A program made the position numbers and the translations under genes. From Accumulibacter sp. (GTDB lineage: Bacteria > Pseudomonadota > Gammaproteobacteria > Burkholderiales > Rhodocyclaceae), in assembly GCF_036625195.1 (NCBI RefSeq), contig NZ_JAZKUG010000001.1, positions 124,001 through 188,000 of the forward strand: a stretch of DNA of 64,000 nucleotides. Direction: 5' to 3'. Below the pieces are notes generated by a model. It had not been told where the DNA came from. It ran no database searches and was given only the letters and a program-made list of their open reading frames with translations. Within the stretch, counting starts at the first letter, position 1; each line of letters starts with the position of its first letter. Of the stretch, positions 53,337-62,542 are shown piece after piece.

Positions 53337-55116
53337 TGGACGCCTTCCTTTCCTGCTCGGCCTTTTCTCCTGCGGCCCCATAAGCCCGTGTGCCCGGCTG
53401 CGACTTGGTGATCCTGACCGGTCCGTAGTCGATCCGCGGCGGACCGCCGGCGACGTAGTGCGCCTGCGAGTGCGCCAGGAACTTGACATCGTCGCGCTGC
53501 TCGTAACCGTCGAGGCGCTGATGGGCGCCACGCGACTCGCGCCGCTGGATCGCCGAACAGGCCATCGACTGCGCGACGTCGAGCTGATACTCGAGCTCGA
53601 TGGCGAGCAGCCATTCGGTGTTCCAGACGCTCGACTTGTCCTCGAGATTGACGTTGCGGAAACGATCCTTGAGCTCGTCGAGCTTGTCGCAGGTCTTCTG
53701 CATGCTGTCGGCAAGACGGTAGATACCGCAGCCGTCCTCCATCGTCTGCGCCATTTCCTTGCGCAGCGTGGCGATGCGCTCGCTGCCGCCGCTCTTCGTC
53801 TTCAGTCCCTGGACGCGCTGCTCGACCGCCTGCGCCTGCTTCAGCAGCCGGGCGGAATCGCCAGGAGGCACCGAGCGTGCATGCCGGGCAGCCTCGACGC
53901 CGGCGACCTTGCCGAAGACGAGCAGTTCCGACAGCGAGTTGGAACCCAGCCGGTTGGCGCCGTGGATGCCGACGCTGGAACACTCGCCGGCGGCATAGAG
54001 CCCCGGCAACGGCGCCGCGCAGCGGCCGTCGACGAGAATGCCGCCCATCGTGTAGTGCACCGCCGGGCGCACCGGGATCGGCGCATGCGCCGGGTCGACG
54101 CCCATGAACTGCTCGGCCAGCTCATAGATCTGCGGCAAGCGTTCGCGCAGCTTATGCTCTCCGAGGTGACGCAGATCAAGGTGGACCACCGAGCCGTGCG
54201 GCCCCTCGATCGTCCGGCCCTTCTGCTGCTCGTACCAGAAGGCCTGGCTCAGGCGGTCGCGCGGTCCGAGTTCCATCGCCTTGTTGCGTGGCGTCGGTTC
54301 GGCCGGCCCCAGCCCATAGTCCTGCAGGTAGCGATAGCCGTCCTTGTTGACCAGGAAGCCACCCTCGCCCCGACAGGCCTCGGTGAACAGCAGACCGGTT
54401 CCCGGCATGCAGGTCGGATGGTACTGGACGAACTCCATGTCGCGCAGCGGCACACCGTGCCGATAGGCCAGCGCCATGCCGTCGCCGGTGACGACGCCGC
54501 CGTTGGTGTTCTCGCGAAACACCCGGCCGGCACCGCCAGTGGCGATCACCACCGAGCGCGCCTCGACCAGCGTGAATTCGCCGGAAGCGATCTCGATGGC
54601 GACGACACCCTGCACGCGCCCATCCTCGACGATCAGGTCAACGCAGAAATGCTCGTCGAAACGCTTGATCGACGGATACTTGATCGAGGTCTGGAACAGC
54701 GTGTGCAGCATGTGGAAGCCGGTCTTGTCGGCGGCGAACCACGTCCGCTCGATCTTCATGCCACCGAAGGCACGGACGTTGACGTGGCCGTCGGGCGTCC
54801 GGCTCCACGGGCAACCCCAATGCTCGAGTTGCGTCAGCTCCTCCGTACAGTGGGCGACGAAGTACTCGACCACATCCTGCTCGCAGAGCCAGTCACCACC
54901 ATGCACGGTATCGTTGAAGTGATACTCGAGGCTGTCGCTCGCCTGCTTCACGCCCGCCGAACCCCCCTCGGCAGCGACGGTGTGGCTGCGCATCGGATAG
55001 ACCTTCGACACCAGCGCGATCTGCAGCGCAGGGTCGGCCTCGGCAACGGCGATTGCCGCCCGCAGGCCGGCCCCGCCGCCACCCACGATCACCACGTCTG
55101 CCTTGTAACTCTCCAT
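53329..55116 (-). CDS. frdA: Fumarate reductase flavoprotein subunit
   Basis: The 595-residue flavoprotein reduces fumarate to succinate at a covalent FAD. The N-terminal dinucleotide motif is VVIVGGGGAGLRAAIAVAEA. The FAD-attachment histidine lies in MRSHTVAAEGGSAGVKQASD. Active-site and FAD segments include GGMKIERTWFAADKTGFHML, EFVQYHPTCMPGTGLLFTEA, HYTMGGILVD and HGANRLGSNSLSELLVFGKV. It belongs to the FrdA type with FrdC/FrdD anchors. It is first of frdABCD, and its promoter should lie between 55117 and 55221, just after rquA. Confidence 0.96.
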   Translation of the reverse strand: MESYKADVVIVGGGGAGLRAAIAVAEADPALQIALVSKVYPMRSHTVAAEGGSAGVKQASDSLEYHFNDTVHGGDWLCEQDVVEYFVAHCTEELTQLEHWGCPWSRTPDGHVNVRAFGGMKIERTWFAADKTGFHMLHTLFQTSIKYPSIKRFDEHFCVDLIVEDGRVQGVVAIEIASGEFTLVEARSVVIATGGAGRVFRENTNGGVVTGDGMALAYRHGVPLRDMEFVQYHPTCMPGTGLLFTEACRGEGGFLVNKDGYRYLQDYGLGPAEPTPRNKAMELGPRDRLSQAFWYEQQKGRTIEGPHGSVVHLDLRHLGEHKLRERLPQIYELAEQFMGVDPAHAPIPVRPAVHYTMGGILVDGRCAAPLPGLYAAGECSSVGIHGANRLGSNSLSELLVFGKVAGVEAARHARSVPPGDSARLLKQAQAVEQRVQGLKTKSGGSERIATLRKEMAQTMEDGCGIYRLADSMQKTCDKLDELKDRFRNVNLEDKSSVWNTEWLLAIELEYQLDVAQSMACSAIQRRESRGAHQRLDGYEQRDDVKFLAHSQAHYVAGGPPRIDYGPVRITKSQPGTRAYGAAGEKAEQERKASNV

Positions 55117-55221
55117 GCTTGATCCTTTCTCGCACCGACCCGGAGCCGGTGACGATCATCCTGCGGAAAGCCGCGGCAGCACGGTGCGCCGCGGCCAGTC
55201 GATTGCGCGTCCGCCTGCCCG

Positions 55222-55965
55222 CTACCCACTGGCACCGGCGACGACGCGGAGCGTCAACATCTGGTACATGCCCCCGAAGAAACGTTGCTTGCTGACCATG
55301 ACCGAACGACCGTCGCGCGGCAGCCAGGCGGCCACCTCCTCGCTGAAGAGATCCCGCGCAAACGGCTCCAGGCGGTCGAGAACCGGTTTCCAGAAGTAGC
55401 GCAGCGGATTCAGGCGGCTCGGCGGCGCATAATCCACGATGGTCAGCGTTCCGCCCGGTCGAACCACGCGCAGCGCCTCGGCCAGCGTCTTCTCGCGAAC
55501 CGCCTGCGGCTGCTCGTGCAGGAGGAAGAACAGCAGGGCGCGATCGAAAGCGGCGTCAGCAAAGCTCAACGCCGCCGAATCCATGCAATGCATGCGCACC
55601 GGCGCCGCCGCCGCCAGCTTGCCGGAGAGGTTATCGAGCTGGATCGGCAGGATATCGACGATCTCGAGCATGCCGCCGGGCGCCACGCATGCCGCCAGAC
55701 GCGGCGTCAAATCGCCGTAGGCGCAGGCGATCTGCAGCGTGCGCCCGGGCAGATGGTGCCCGTACTCCTGCAGCAGCGCATTGCACAGGCGCTTGTAATT
55801 GCCCCAGAGAATCAGGTTCACCAGCCACTGCCGCTCGAATACGTGGATGGCGCGCGGGTGGACGTATGCCCACCAGTAGTGCGCCTGCAGGTACTGCGGG
55901 ATCGCAGGCACGACTTTCTTCAGTGCCACGGTCGTGGCAACAGGTCGATCGAAGCTGTTTTTCAT
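55222..55965 (-). CDS. rquA: Probable rhodoquinone biosynthesis protein RquA
   Basis: The 247-residue SAM-methyltransferase-fold protein reads AIPQYLQAHYWWAYVHPRAI, then LVNLILWGNYKRLCNALL, TLQIACAYGDLTPRLAACVA, LEIVDILPIQLDNLSGKLAA, FDRALLFFLLHEQPQAVREK and GTLTIVDYAPPSRLNPLRYF. The pattern YWWAYVHP, the atypical SAM loop ACAYGDLT instead of DxGxGxG, and LPIQLxNL with LLFFLLHEQP are characteristic of RquA, which replaces a methoxy group of ubiquinone by an amino group. The start at ATG 55965 is preferred, since the longer frame to 56127 has no family-like sequence. It sits 105 bases upstream of frdA on the same strand, consistent with rhodoquinone feeding the fumarate reductase. Confidence 0.85.
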   Translation of the reverse strand: MKNSFDRPVATTVALKKVVPAIPQYLQAHYWWAYVHPRAIHVFERQWLVNLILWGNYKRLCNALLQEYGHHLPGRTLQIACAYGDLTPRLAACVAPGGMLEIVDILPIQLDNLSGKLAAAAPVRMHCMDSAALSFADAAFDRALLFFLLHEQPQAVREKTLAEALRVVRPGGTLTIVDYAPPSRLNPLRYFWKPVLDRLEPFARDLFSEEVAAWLPRDGRSVMVSKQRFFGGMYQMLTLRVVAGASG

Positions 55966-56168
55966 GATGGAAAACGCCAACGTTTGCGCTCGCAGAGGAG
56001 TCCGTCGAGATCGACCACACAGTCGCCGCAACCGACATGGGAAACGCTGAACCAATCCCGGAATGCTGCCCGCGCCATCAGATCGTTGTGCTGTCAGATC
56101 GTTCCTCACCTGGTCCCCGACACGCACAGGGAGAACAGCCCGACGCCCTCAGGCCGTACCCTACCCGA

Positions 56169-56960
56169 TCAATCGTCCGAAAGCAACCGAGGCAGCGCGG
56201 CGCGCGCGTTGCCGCTGGTCACGCGCGCCAGCTCGTCGACACCGATGTCGCGCAGTTCAGCCAGCAGGGCGCCGATCCGCGGCAGCTCGGCCGGCGAGTT
56301 GCGTCCTCCCGCAAGCCAGGCTGGCGGCATGTCCGGCGCATCGGTCTCGAGGACGATCGACGACAACGGCAGGGTCGCCGCCAGTTGCCGGATGTGTCGC
56401 GCGCGGTCGAAGCTCAGCGCGCCGCCGAAACCGAGCCTGAAGCCGAGCGCGATGAACTCGTCCGCCTGCTGTCGGCTGCCATTGAAGGCATGCGCGATGC
56501 CACCCGGCACCGGCACACGCCGCAGGTACTTGAGCACCTGATCGACCGCACGGCGCACGTGCAGCAGAACCGGCAGGCCAAAGTCACGCGCAATCCGCAG
56601 CTGTTCGACAAAGAAATATTCCTGCCGCTCGACATCGGCGCCGGCAACATGGAAGTCGAGGCCGATCTCACCCAGTGCGATCACCGATCTTCGCGCCGAC
56701 ATCGCCTGCTCGAGCCATTCGCGCAGCAGCCGCATATCGCCCTCGCCCGCCTGCGACACGTGCAGCGGATGGATTCCGTACGCGGCGGCGCAACCGGGAA
56801 CGATCGCGCAGCACTCGCTGACGGCGGCGAAACTCGCCAGATCGACCGCCGGCACGACGATCGTCACCACCCCGACGGCACGCGCCGCTGCGGCCACCGC
56901 CGTGCGGTCGTCGGCGAACTCCCCGGCAGCGAGGTGGCAGTGCGTGTCGACCAGCAGCAC
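56169..56960 (-). CDS. TatD-family metal-dependent hydrolase
   Basis: The 263-residue TIM-barrel hydrolase has the metal motif DTHCHL at the N-terminus (LLVDTHCHLAAGEF), ALGEIGLDFHVAGADVERQE, LPVLLHVRRAVDQVLKYLRR, GIAHAFNGSRQQADEFIALG and the late acidic ligand LETDAPDMPPAWLAGGRNSP. These proteins have DNase or D-aminoacyl-tRNA deacylase-like activity; the exact substrate is not clear. It is the last gene of a minus-strand run after an enoyl-CoA hydratase gene, separated by 6 bases. Confidence 0.92.
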   Translation of the reverse strand: MLLVDTHCHLAAGEFADDRTAVAAAARAVGVVTIVVPAVDLASFAAVSECCAIVPGCAAAYGIHPLHVSQAGEGDMRLLREWLEQAMSARRSVIALGEIGLDFHVAGADVERQEYFFVEQLRIARDFGLPVLLHVRRAVDQVLKYLRRVPVPGGIAHAFNGSRQQADEFIALGFRLGFGGALSFDRARHIRQLAATLPLSSIVLETDAPDMPPAWLAGGRNSPAELPRIGALLAELRDIGVDELARVTSGNARAALPRLLSDD

Positions 56961-56966
56961 AGGGCG

Positions 56967-57761
56967 CTACGAACGGGCGTATGCAGCCGGCCGCCGTTCG
57001 AAGAAGGCTGCCAGTCCTTCGCCAAAGTCCGCCTCGGCGGCGCAGGCGGCAAAGGCCTCCTGCTCGGCATGCAACTGTTCGGCCAAGGGCGTTGCCAGCG
57101 ACTGGTTGAGCAGCGCCTTGGTCCGCGCCAGGGCGCCGGTCGGGCCGCTCGCCAGTCGCTGCGCCAGCGCCATTGCCGCTGCCGGCAACTCTGCCGCTGG
57201 CACGACCCGATTGAGCAGTCCGAGTTCGCACGCGCGCGCAGCGTCGAAACGATCGCCCAGGAGGGCGATCTCCATCGCCTGCTTCAGGCCCACCTGTCGC
57301 GGCAGCGACCAGGTCGCTCCACCATCTGGGGAGAGCGCGATGTTGCTGTAGGCAAGCGTGAAGTAGGCATCGTCCGCTGCCACGACGAGATCGCAGGCCA
57401 TCATCAGCGACATCCCGAAACCGGCGACCGCGCCCTGCACGGCGGCGACGACCGGCTTCGACATGCTCTTCAGGTTGAGTATCGCGAAGTGCACGTCGGC
57501 GATCACCCGCTCGAAACGCATCTGCCTCTGCCCGGCAGGCTGCGTCACCTGCTCGCGGAACCACCGAAGGTCACCGCCGGCCATGAAGTGAGCACCGGCT
57601 GCGCGCAGGAGCACGGCGCGCACCTCGGGCGCGAAGGCGGCGCGTGCTGTCGTCTCGCGCAGGTCTTCGATCATCGCCAGGTCGAGCGCGTTGAGCGCCT
57701 GCGGCCGGTTGAGGGTGAGGATGGCGACATGGTCGCTGACTTCGTAGCTGACGCTGCTCAT
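56967..57761 (-). CDS. Enoyl-CoA hydratase/isomerase family protein
   Basis: The 264-residue crotonase-fold protein reads VAILTLNRPQALNALDLAMI, AHFMAGGDLRWFREQVTQPA (oxyanion segment), KPVVAAVQGAVAGFGMSLMM and ACDLVVAADDAYFTLAYSNI, then LSPDGGATWSLPRQVGLKQA (the loop where catalytic Glu/Asp residues vary between family members). Substrate cannot be told from sequence. It is placed between dadA and tatD with short gaps and is probably co-transcribed. Confidence 0.92.
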   Translation of the reverse strand: MSSVSYEVSDHVAILTLNRPQALNALDLAMIEDLRETTARAAFAPEVRAVLLRAAGAHFMAGGDLRWFREQVTQPAGQRQMRFERVIADVHFAILNLKSMSKPVVAAVQGAVAGFGMSLMMACDLVVAADDAYFTLAYSNIALSPDGGATWSLPRQVGLKQAMEIALLGDRFDAARACELGLLNRVVPAAELPAAAMALAQRLASGPTGALARTKALLNQSLATPLAEQLHAEQEAFAACAAEADFGEGLAAFFERRPAAYARS

Positions 57762-57776
57762 GCGGTCTCCAGGCGT

Positions 57777-59012
57777 TCAGAGGAAGTGGAACGGCGGCTC
57801 GGGCGAGCGGCCGCTGATGATGTCGGCGAGGGCGGCGCCGGAGCCACAGGCCATCGTCCAGCCAAGCGTCCCGTGGCCGGTGTTGAGATAGAGATTGGCG
57901 ATCGACGAGCGCCCGACAAGCGGCACGTTGGACGGCGTCGCCGGCCGCAACCCGGCCCAGAACTCGATCTCACCAGCCGGCTGCAGGTCGGGAAAGAGCT
58001 GCTTGGCTCGTACCATGAGCGCCTCGCAGCGCACCGGGTTGAGCGCCGTGTCGTAGCCATTGAACTCGGCCGTACCGGCGATTCGCAGTCGCTGTCCGAG
58101 GCGGGAAAAGACGATCCGGTGCGCATCGTCGATCAGGCTGACGGTCGGGGCGACACTGGCCGCAGCCAGCGGCACCGTCGCCGAGTAGCCCTTCGCCGGG
58201 TAAACCGGCAGGCGCAGCCCGAGCGGCCGCAGCAACAACGGCGTGTAGCTGCCGAGCGCAGCCACGTAGGCGTCGGCCTGGTGCAGTTCGCCGCCGGCAA
58301 GCGCCCCCTGCACCCTGCCGCCAGCAGTACGCAGCGAAGCAACGCTGACCCCGTAGCGGAAGACCACGCCGGCCACCGCGCAGTGGCTCGCCAGCTGCCG
58401 CGTGAATCGGTGCGCGTCGCCCGATTCGTCGGCGGCCGTGTAGTCGGCACCGACGAGCAGCGGGCGCGCTGACGCCAGTGCCGGCTCGATGGCGACGCAC
58501 TCGTCCACGCTCAATGGCCGCCGCTCGCAACCATGCTCGCGCATCATCGCAGCGGCGCCGAGCGCCGCCGCGAAGTCGCGACGATCGGTGTACAGGTGCA
58601 GGATACCCCGTTCGAGCTGATCGTAGGCCAGTGGCAGTTCGGCGCGCAGCGCCTGCAGCTGGCGTCGGCTGTAGAGCGCCAGGCTGACGATCTGGCGCAC
58701 GTTGGCACGCGTTCGCCATGGCGAGCACTCGCGCAGGAAGCGCAGCGCCCAGTCGAACAGGGCGGCATCACAGCGCAGCCGGAAGAGCAGGGGCGAGTCC
58801 TCGCGCCGCATCCAGGCGAGCGCACGCAGCGGGGTATGCGGATTGGCCCACGGTTCGGCGTGCGACACCGAGATCTGGCCGCCGTTGGCAAAGCTGGTTT
58901 CCATCCCGGCCGCCGGCTGGCGGTCGAGGACGCAGACCTCGTGGCCAGCCCGGGAGAGATACCAGGCCGTGCAGACGCCGACGACGCCGGCACCGAGGAC
59001 GAGCACCTTCAA
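57777..59012 (-). CDS. dadA: D-amino acid dehydrogenase
   Basis: The 411-residue FAD-dependent dehydrogenase oxidises D-amino acids (classically D-alanine) and passes electrons to quinone. The N-terminus MKVLVLGAGVVGVCTAWYLS holds the FAD motif, followed by ETSFANGGQISVSHAEPWAN. The C-terminal part shows EFWAGLRPATPSNVPLVGRS and LYLNTGHGTLGWTMACGSGA, both conserved in DadA. It is 53 bases downstream of spoT. Confidence 0.92.
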   Translation of the reverse strand: MKVLVLGAGVVGVCTAWYLSRAGHEVCVLDRQPAAGMETSFANGGQISVSHAEPWANPHTPLRALAWMRREDSPLLFRLRCDAALFDWALRFLRECSPWRTRANVRQIVSLALYSRRQLQALRAELPLAYDQLERGILHLYTDRRDFAAALGAAAMMREHGCERRPLSVDECVAIEPALASARPLLVGADYTAADESGDAHRFTRQLASHCAVAGVVFRYGVSVASLRTAGGRVQGALAGGELHQADAYVAALGSYTPLLLRPLGLRLPVYPAKGYSATVPLAAASVAPTVSLIDDAHRIVFSRLGQRLRIAGTAEFNGYDTALNPVRCEALMVRAKQLFPDLQPAGEIEFWAGLRPATPSNVPLVGRSSIANLYLNTGHGTLGWTMACGSGAALADIISGRSPEPPFHFL

Positions 59013-59064
59013 GCCGGTACGCGCCGCTGCTCAGGCGTCGTCGAGTGGCCGGAACGGCGCGACT

Positions 59065-61500
59065 TCAAGCAGCCTGCCCCTGCTCACGTGCAATGCGGAT
59101 CACCTCCGGCAGACGGCGGAGGCTGCGCATCAATCGCGCCAGAGCGGTGCGGCCGGCCACCTGCACGGTGAAGTTGATCGTCGTATACAGGCCGGGATGC
59201 TTCTCGTCCATGTTGACATGGACGATGTTGATCCCCGACTGCGAGATCTCGGTCGCGATTCGCCCCAGGGCACCGACGGTGTTCTGCACCGTCAGGCGCA
59301 GGCGGACGCTGAATAGCCTACCCGGCTCCGGCTCCCACTCGACGTCGATCCACTTCGTCGGTTTGGCGCTGCGCAGCTTGCGAATCGCCGGGCAATCATG
59401 GGTATGGATCACCAGGCCCTTGCCCTTCCAGATCGAGCCGATGATCGGGTCACCGGGAATCGGTTGACAGCACGGGGCAAACTGCACGGCCATTCCCTCG
59501 CTGCCGCGAATGACCAGCGATGCGGGCGCCCTGGCCGCTGCCGGTGACGCATCCTCGCGCACCAGCAGACGACGTGCGACGACGCCGGCGAGACGAAAAC
59601 CGAGTCCGATATCGGTGTAGACTTCCTTGATCAGCTTGTTTCCGGAATCGCGCAGGACGTTCTTCCAGCTCGACACCGGCAGTTCGGAAGCGGCCACACC
59701 GAGTGCCCGCAGTTCCTGATCGAGCATCTTCTCGCCCAGCAGCGTCGACTCGTCATGCTGGACGCTCTTCAGGTAATGGCGGATCTTGCTGCGCGCACGA
59801 CCGGTCTTGACCGTATTCAGCCACGCCAGGCTCGGATGGGCATCGGCCGCGGTGATGATCTCGACCCGGTCGCCGTTGGTCAGTTCGGTGACGAGCGGCA
59901 TCGGCTGGAAGTTGATGTTGGCAGCAACACAGTGGTTGCCGATGTCGGAGTGCACCGCGTACGCCAGATCAATCGCCGTCGCGCCGCGCGGCAGCGCGAT
60001 GATCCTCCCCTTCGGCGTGAAGACGTAGATCTCGTGCGGAAAGAGGTCGACCTTGACGTGTTCGAGGAAATCGCCCGACTCGTCGCTCGTGCTCTGCAGG
60101 TCGAGCAGCGAGTGGAACCAGGTGGAAGTCTTCTGTTGCAGTTCGGCGCCAAACTGCTCGCTGTCCTTGTACAACCAGTGTGAGGCAACGCCTTCCTGCG
60201 CCAGATTGTCCATCGCCTCGGTGCGAATCTGCAACTCGAATGGGGTACCGTGCGGGCCGATCAGCGTCGTGTGCAGCGACTGGTAACCGTTCTGTTTCGG
60301 GATCGCGATGTAGTCCTTGAACTTCCCCGGCACCGGCTTGTAGAGCGCGTGCAGGACGCCGAGCGCAACGTAGCAGGTCGTCTCATCGCCCACCAGCACG
60401 CGAAAGCCGTAGACGTCGAGGACTTGCGAGAACGACAGCCGCTTGTCGAGCATCTTGCGGTAGATCGAATACAGGCTCTTCTCGCGACCAGAGGTGCGTG
60501 CCTCGATCCCCGCCTCCTGCAGCCGCCGGCTGAGGCCGTCGAGGATGCGCGACAGGAGTTCGCGCCGGTTGCCGCGCGCCGCCTTCAGCGCACGCGCCAG
60601 GACGCGCGCGCGGAGCGGATAGATGAGTTGGAAGGAGAGATCCTGCAGTTCGTGGTAGAGCTTGTTGAGGCCCAGCCGGTTGGCGATCGGCGCGTAGATC
60701 TCGAGGGTCTCGCGGGCGATGCGGCGGCGCTTCTCCGGCCGCACGGCAGCCATCGTCTGCAGATTGTGGTGACGATCAGCAAGCTTGATCAGGACCACGC
60801 GCAGATCACGCGCCATCGCCATCAGCATCTTGCGGAAGTTTTCGGCCTGCGCTTCCTCGGCCGACTGGAATTCGAGCTTGTCGAGCTTCGACAGGCCGTC
60901 GACGAGATCGGCAACTGGCTTGCCGAAGCGCTCGGCGATGGTGCTCTTGCTGACCGGCGTGTCCTCCATCACGTCGTGCAGCAGAGCGGCGATCACCCCC
61001 TCGACGTCCATCTGCCATTCGGCGATCTCGCCGGCGACGGCCAGCGGGTGCGTGATGTAGGGCTCGCCCGACTGTCTCTTCTGCCCCCGATGCGCAGCCT
61101 CGCTGAAACGATAGGCCTCCTCGACGAGTTCAACCTCTTCCGGTGGCAGATACATCAGGCTGTCGATGAAGACCCGGTAGGCAGGATCATCCTCGGCAGC
61201 AGGAAGTGCCTCGTTGCTTTCCTGCGGCAATGGCTCCACCTCCGCAGCAGCGTCGACGCTGGCCGGCGCAGGTGGCGCGAGTGCCGCCGCGCCACTCACC
61301 GGAACCACCGGACTGGTCTCGACAACGGGTGCGTCAGCCGCGTCAGTCGCCACTTCCTGCGACACCTCCGAGCGCAGCGCCGGCCCGTCGCCGCATTCAG
61401 GCCCCACAGGTTCGCCGACGCCAGGCTGTGCCGGCCCTCTTGCCGCGCCGAGAGCAGCCGCCGCGACAGCAGCCTCTTCGCTCCGAGCACCGGCATCCAC
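59065..61500 (-). CDS. spoT: Bifunctional (p)ppGpp synthetase/hydrolase SpoT/Rel
   Basis: The 811-residue enzyme makes and degrades the alarmone (p)ppGpp. After an N-terminal extension of roughly 95-100 residues, rich in Ala/Pro/Glu and poorly conserved, comes the HD hydrolase domain (KRQSGEPYITHPLAVAGEIA, IAALLHDVMEDTPVSKSTIA). The synthetase domain follows (EKSLYSIYRKMLDKRLSFSQ, PGKFKDYIAIPKQNGYQSLH), then TGS (IYVFTPKGRIIALPRGATAI) and C-terminal ACT (ISQSGINIVHVNMDEKHPGL). Both active sites look intact. The start is GTG at 61500, 32 bases after rpoZ. Confidence 0.96.
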   Translation of the reverse strand: MDAGARSEEAAVAAAALGAARGPAQPGVGEPVGPECGDGPALRSEVSQEVATDAADAPVVETSPVVPVSGAAALAPPAPASVDAAAEVEPLPQESNEALPAAEDDPAYRVFIDSLMYLPPEEVELVEEAYRFSEAAHRGQKRQSGEPYITHPLAVAGEIAEWQMDVEGVIAALLHDVMEDTPVSKSTIAERFGKPVADLVDGLSKLDKLEFQSAEEAQAENFRKMLMAMARDLRVVLIKLADRHHNLQTMAAVRPEKRRRIARETLEIYAPIANRLGLNKLYHELQDLSFQLIYPLRARVLARALKAARGNRRELLSRILDGLSRRLQEAGIEARTSGREKSLYSIYRKMLDKRLSFSQVLDVYGFRVLVGDETTCYVALGVLHALYKPVPGKFKDYIAIPKQNGYQSLHTTLIGPHGTPFELQIRTEAMDNLAQEGVASHWLYKDSEQFGAELQQKTSTWFHSLLDLQSTSDESGDFLEHVKVDLFPHEIYVFTPKGRIIALPRGATAIDLAYAVHSDIGNHCVAANINFQPMPLVTELTNGDRVEIITAADAHPSLAWLNTVKTGRARSKIRHYLKSVQHDESTLLGEKMLDQELRALGVAASELPVSSWKNVLRDSGNKLIKEVYTDIGLGFRLAGVVARRLLVREDASPAAARAPASLVIRGSEGMAVQFAPCCQPIPGDPIIGSIWKGKGLVIHTHDCPAIRKLRSAKPTKWIDVEWEPEPGRLFSVRLRLTVQNTVGALGRIATEISQSGINIVHVNMDEKHPGLYTTINFTVQVAGRTALARLMRSLRRLPEVIRIAREQGQAA

Positions 61501-61532
61501 GGCTGCGCCTCGGCAATTTGGTATGCGAAGGC

Positions 61533-61739
61533 TCAGGCCTGGCCGCGGTTGAGCACTTCCAGACCGACCTTGCCCAGTGCAATCTCGCGCAGCGCCGTGA
61601 CGGTCGGCTTGTCACGGTTGGCATCGATCAACGGCGAAGCGCCGGCGGTGATCTGGCGCGCCCGATAGGTGGCGGCCAGCGTCATCTGGAAACGGTTCGG
61701 GATGCGGGTCAGACAATCGTCTACGGTCACTCTTGCCAT
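61533..61739 (-). CDS. rpoZ: RNA polymerase omega subunit
   Basis: The 68-residue protein begins MARVTVDDCLTRIPNRFQMT, then LAATYRARQITAG, the conserved omega signature. It assists folding and assembly of the beta' subunit. The order gmk-rpoZ-spoT is conserved across proteobacteria; here gmk ends 16 bases before the rpoZ start. It is shorter than the E. coli subunit (91 residues). Confidence 0.96.
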   Translation of the reverse strand: MARVTVDDCLTRIPNRFQMTLAATYRARQITAGASPLIDANRDKPTVTALREIALGKVGLEVLNRGQA

Positions 61740-61755
61740 GCGAATCTCCAGGGGC

Positions 61756-62364
61756 TCAGATCATGGTTGCGAACAGGGTGGAATGTCGCCGACACTGCGT
61801 GGCGTAGCGCAGTCGCGCCGCACGGGTCACCGCCAACAGATCGTGCAACGCACGTTGCAGGTCATCGTTGATGATAACATAGTCGAAATCGCCGACATGC
61901 CGCAACTCTTCCCGCGCCGCCACCAGGCGACGCCCGATCGTGTCCGCGCTGTCGGTCGCACGCGCGCTCAGCCGTCGTTCCAGTTCAACCAGCGAAGGCG
62001 GCAGGATGAAGATGCCGATCGCCCCCGGAAAGAGCTGCCGTACCTGTTGCGCGCCCTGCCAGTCGATCTCCAGCAGTATGTCGCGGCCACCAAGCAGGGC
62101 GGCTTCGACGCCACTTCGGGCCGTGCCGTAGTAGTTGCCGTGGACTTCTGCCCATTCCAGAAAGCCGCCGGCAGCCACCTGGGCAAGAAACTCGGCGACA
62201 CCGACGAAGTGATACTCGCGGCCGTCCTGTTCCCCGCTGCGCGGCGCGCGCGTGCAGTGCGAGACGGAGACGTCGAGCGCCGGGTCGTTGTCCCGCAACA
62301 GTCGCACCAGGGTCGTCTTGCCGGCGCCGGATGGCGCGCTGACGATGAAGAGCTGTCCGGTCAT
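61756..62364 (-). CDS. gmk: Guanylate kinase
   Basis: The 202-residue kinase phosphorylates GMP to GDP. The P-loop SAPSGAGKTTLVRLL is at the N-terminus; the GMP-binding segments are SVSHCTRAPRSGEQDGREYH, FLEWAEVHGNYYGTARSGVE and ILLEIDWQGAQQVRQLFP. The frame is open upstream to 62649, but the ATG at 62364 gives MTGQLFIVSAPSG, the normal family start. It leads the gmk-rpoZ-spoT group. Confidence 0.97.
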   Translation of the reverse strand: MTGQLFIVSAPSGAGKTTLVRLLRDNDPALDVSVSHCTRAPRSGEQDGREYHFVGVAEFLAQVAAGGFLEWAEVHGNYYGTARSGVEAALLGGRDILLEIDWQGAQQVRQLFPGAIGIFILPPSLVELERRLSARATDSADTIGRRLVAAREELRHVGDFDYVIINDDLQRALHDLLAVTRAARLRYATQCRRHSTLFATMI

Positions 62365-62542
62365 GGGCTCGCTTCGATGAGGGATGCAGGCCCTCCATTG
62401 TACTCGTCTGCCTGGACTGTCGGAGCCCGCCAACAAACGGTAGCCGTTTCCGGCGTTCGCCCTCGACAGGCATGGACTCGCCCCCGGCAACCGACGAAAA
62501 TGGCACTGTCTACACTCAGTCCAATCAGCACGGAGCCACTCG

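Noticed and set aside
56037..58472. An 811-codon plus-strand frame opposite tatD, enoyl-CoA hydratase and dadA
   Set aside because: It is antisense to three well-recognised genes, is rich in Arg/Gln/His as expected for GC-rich shadows, and has no domain.
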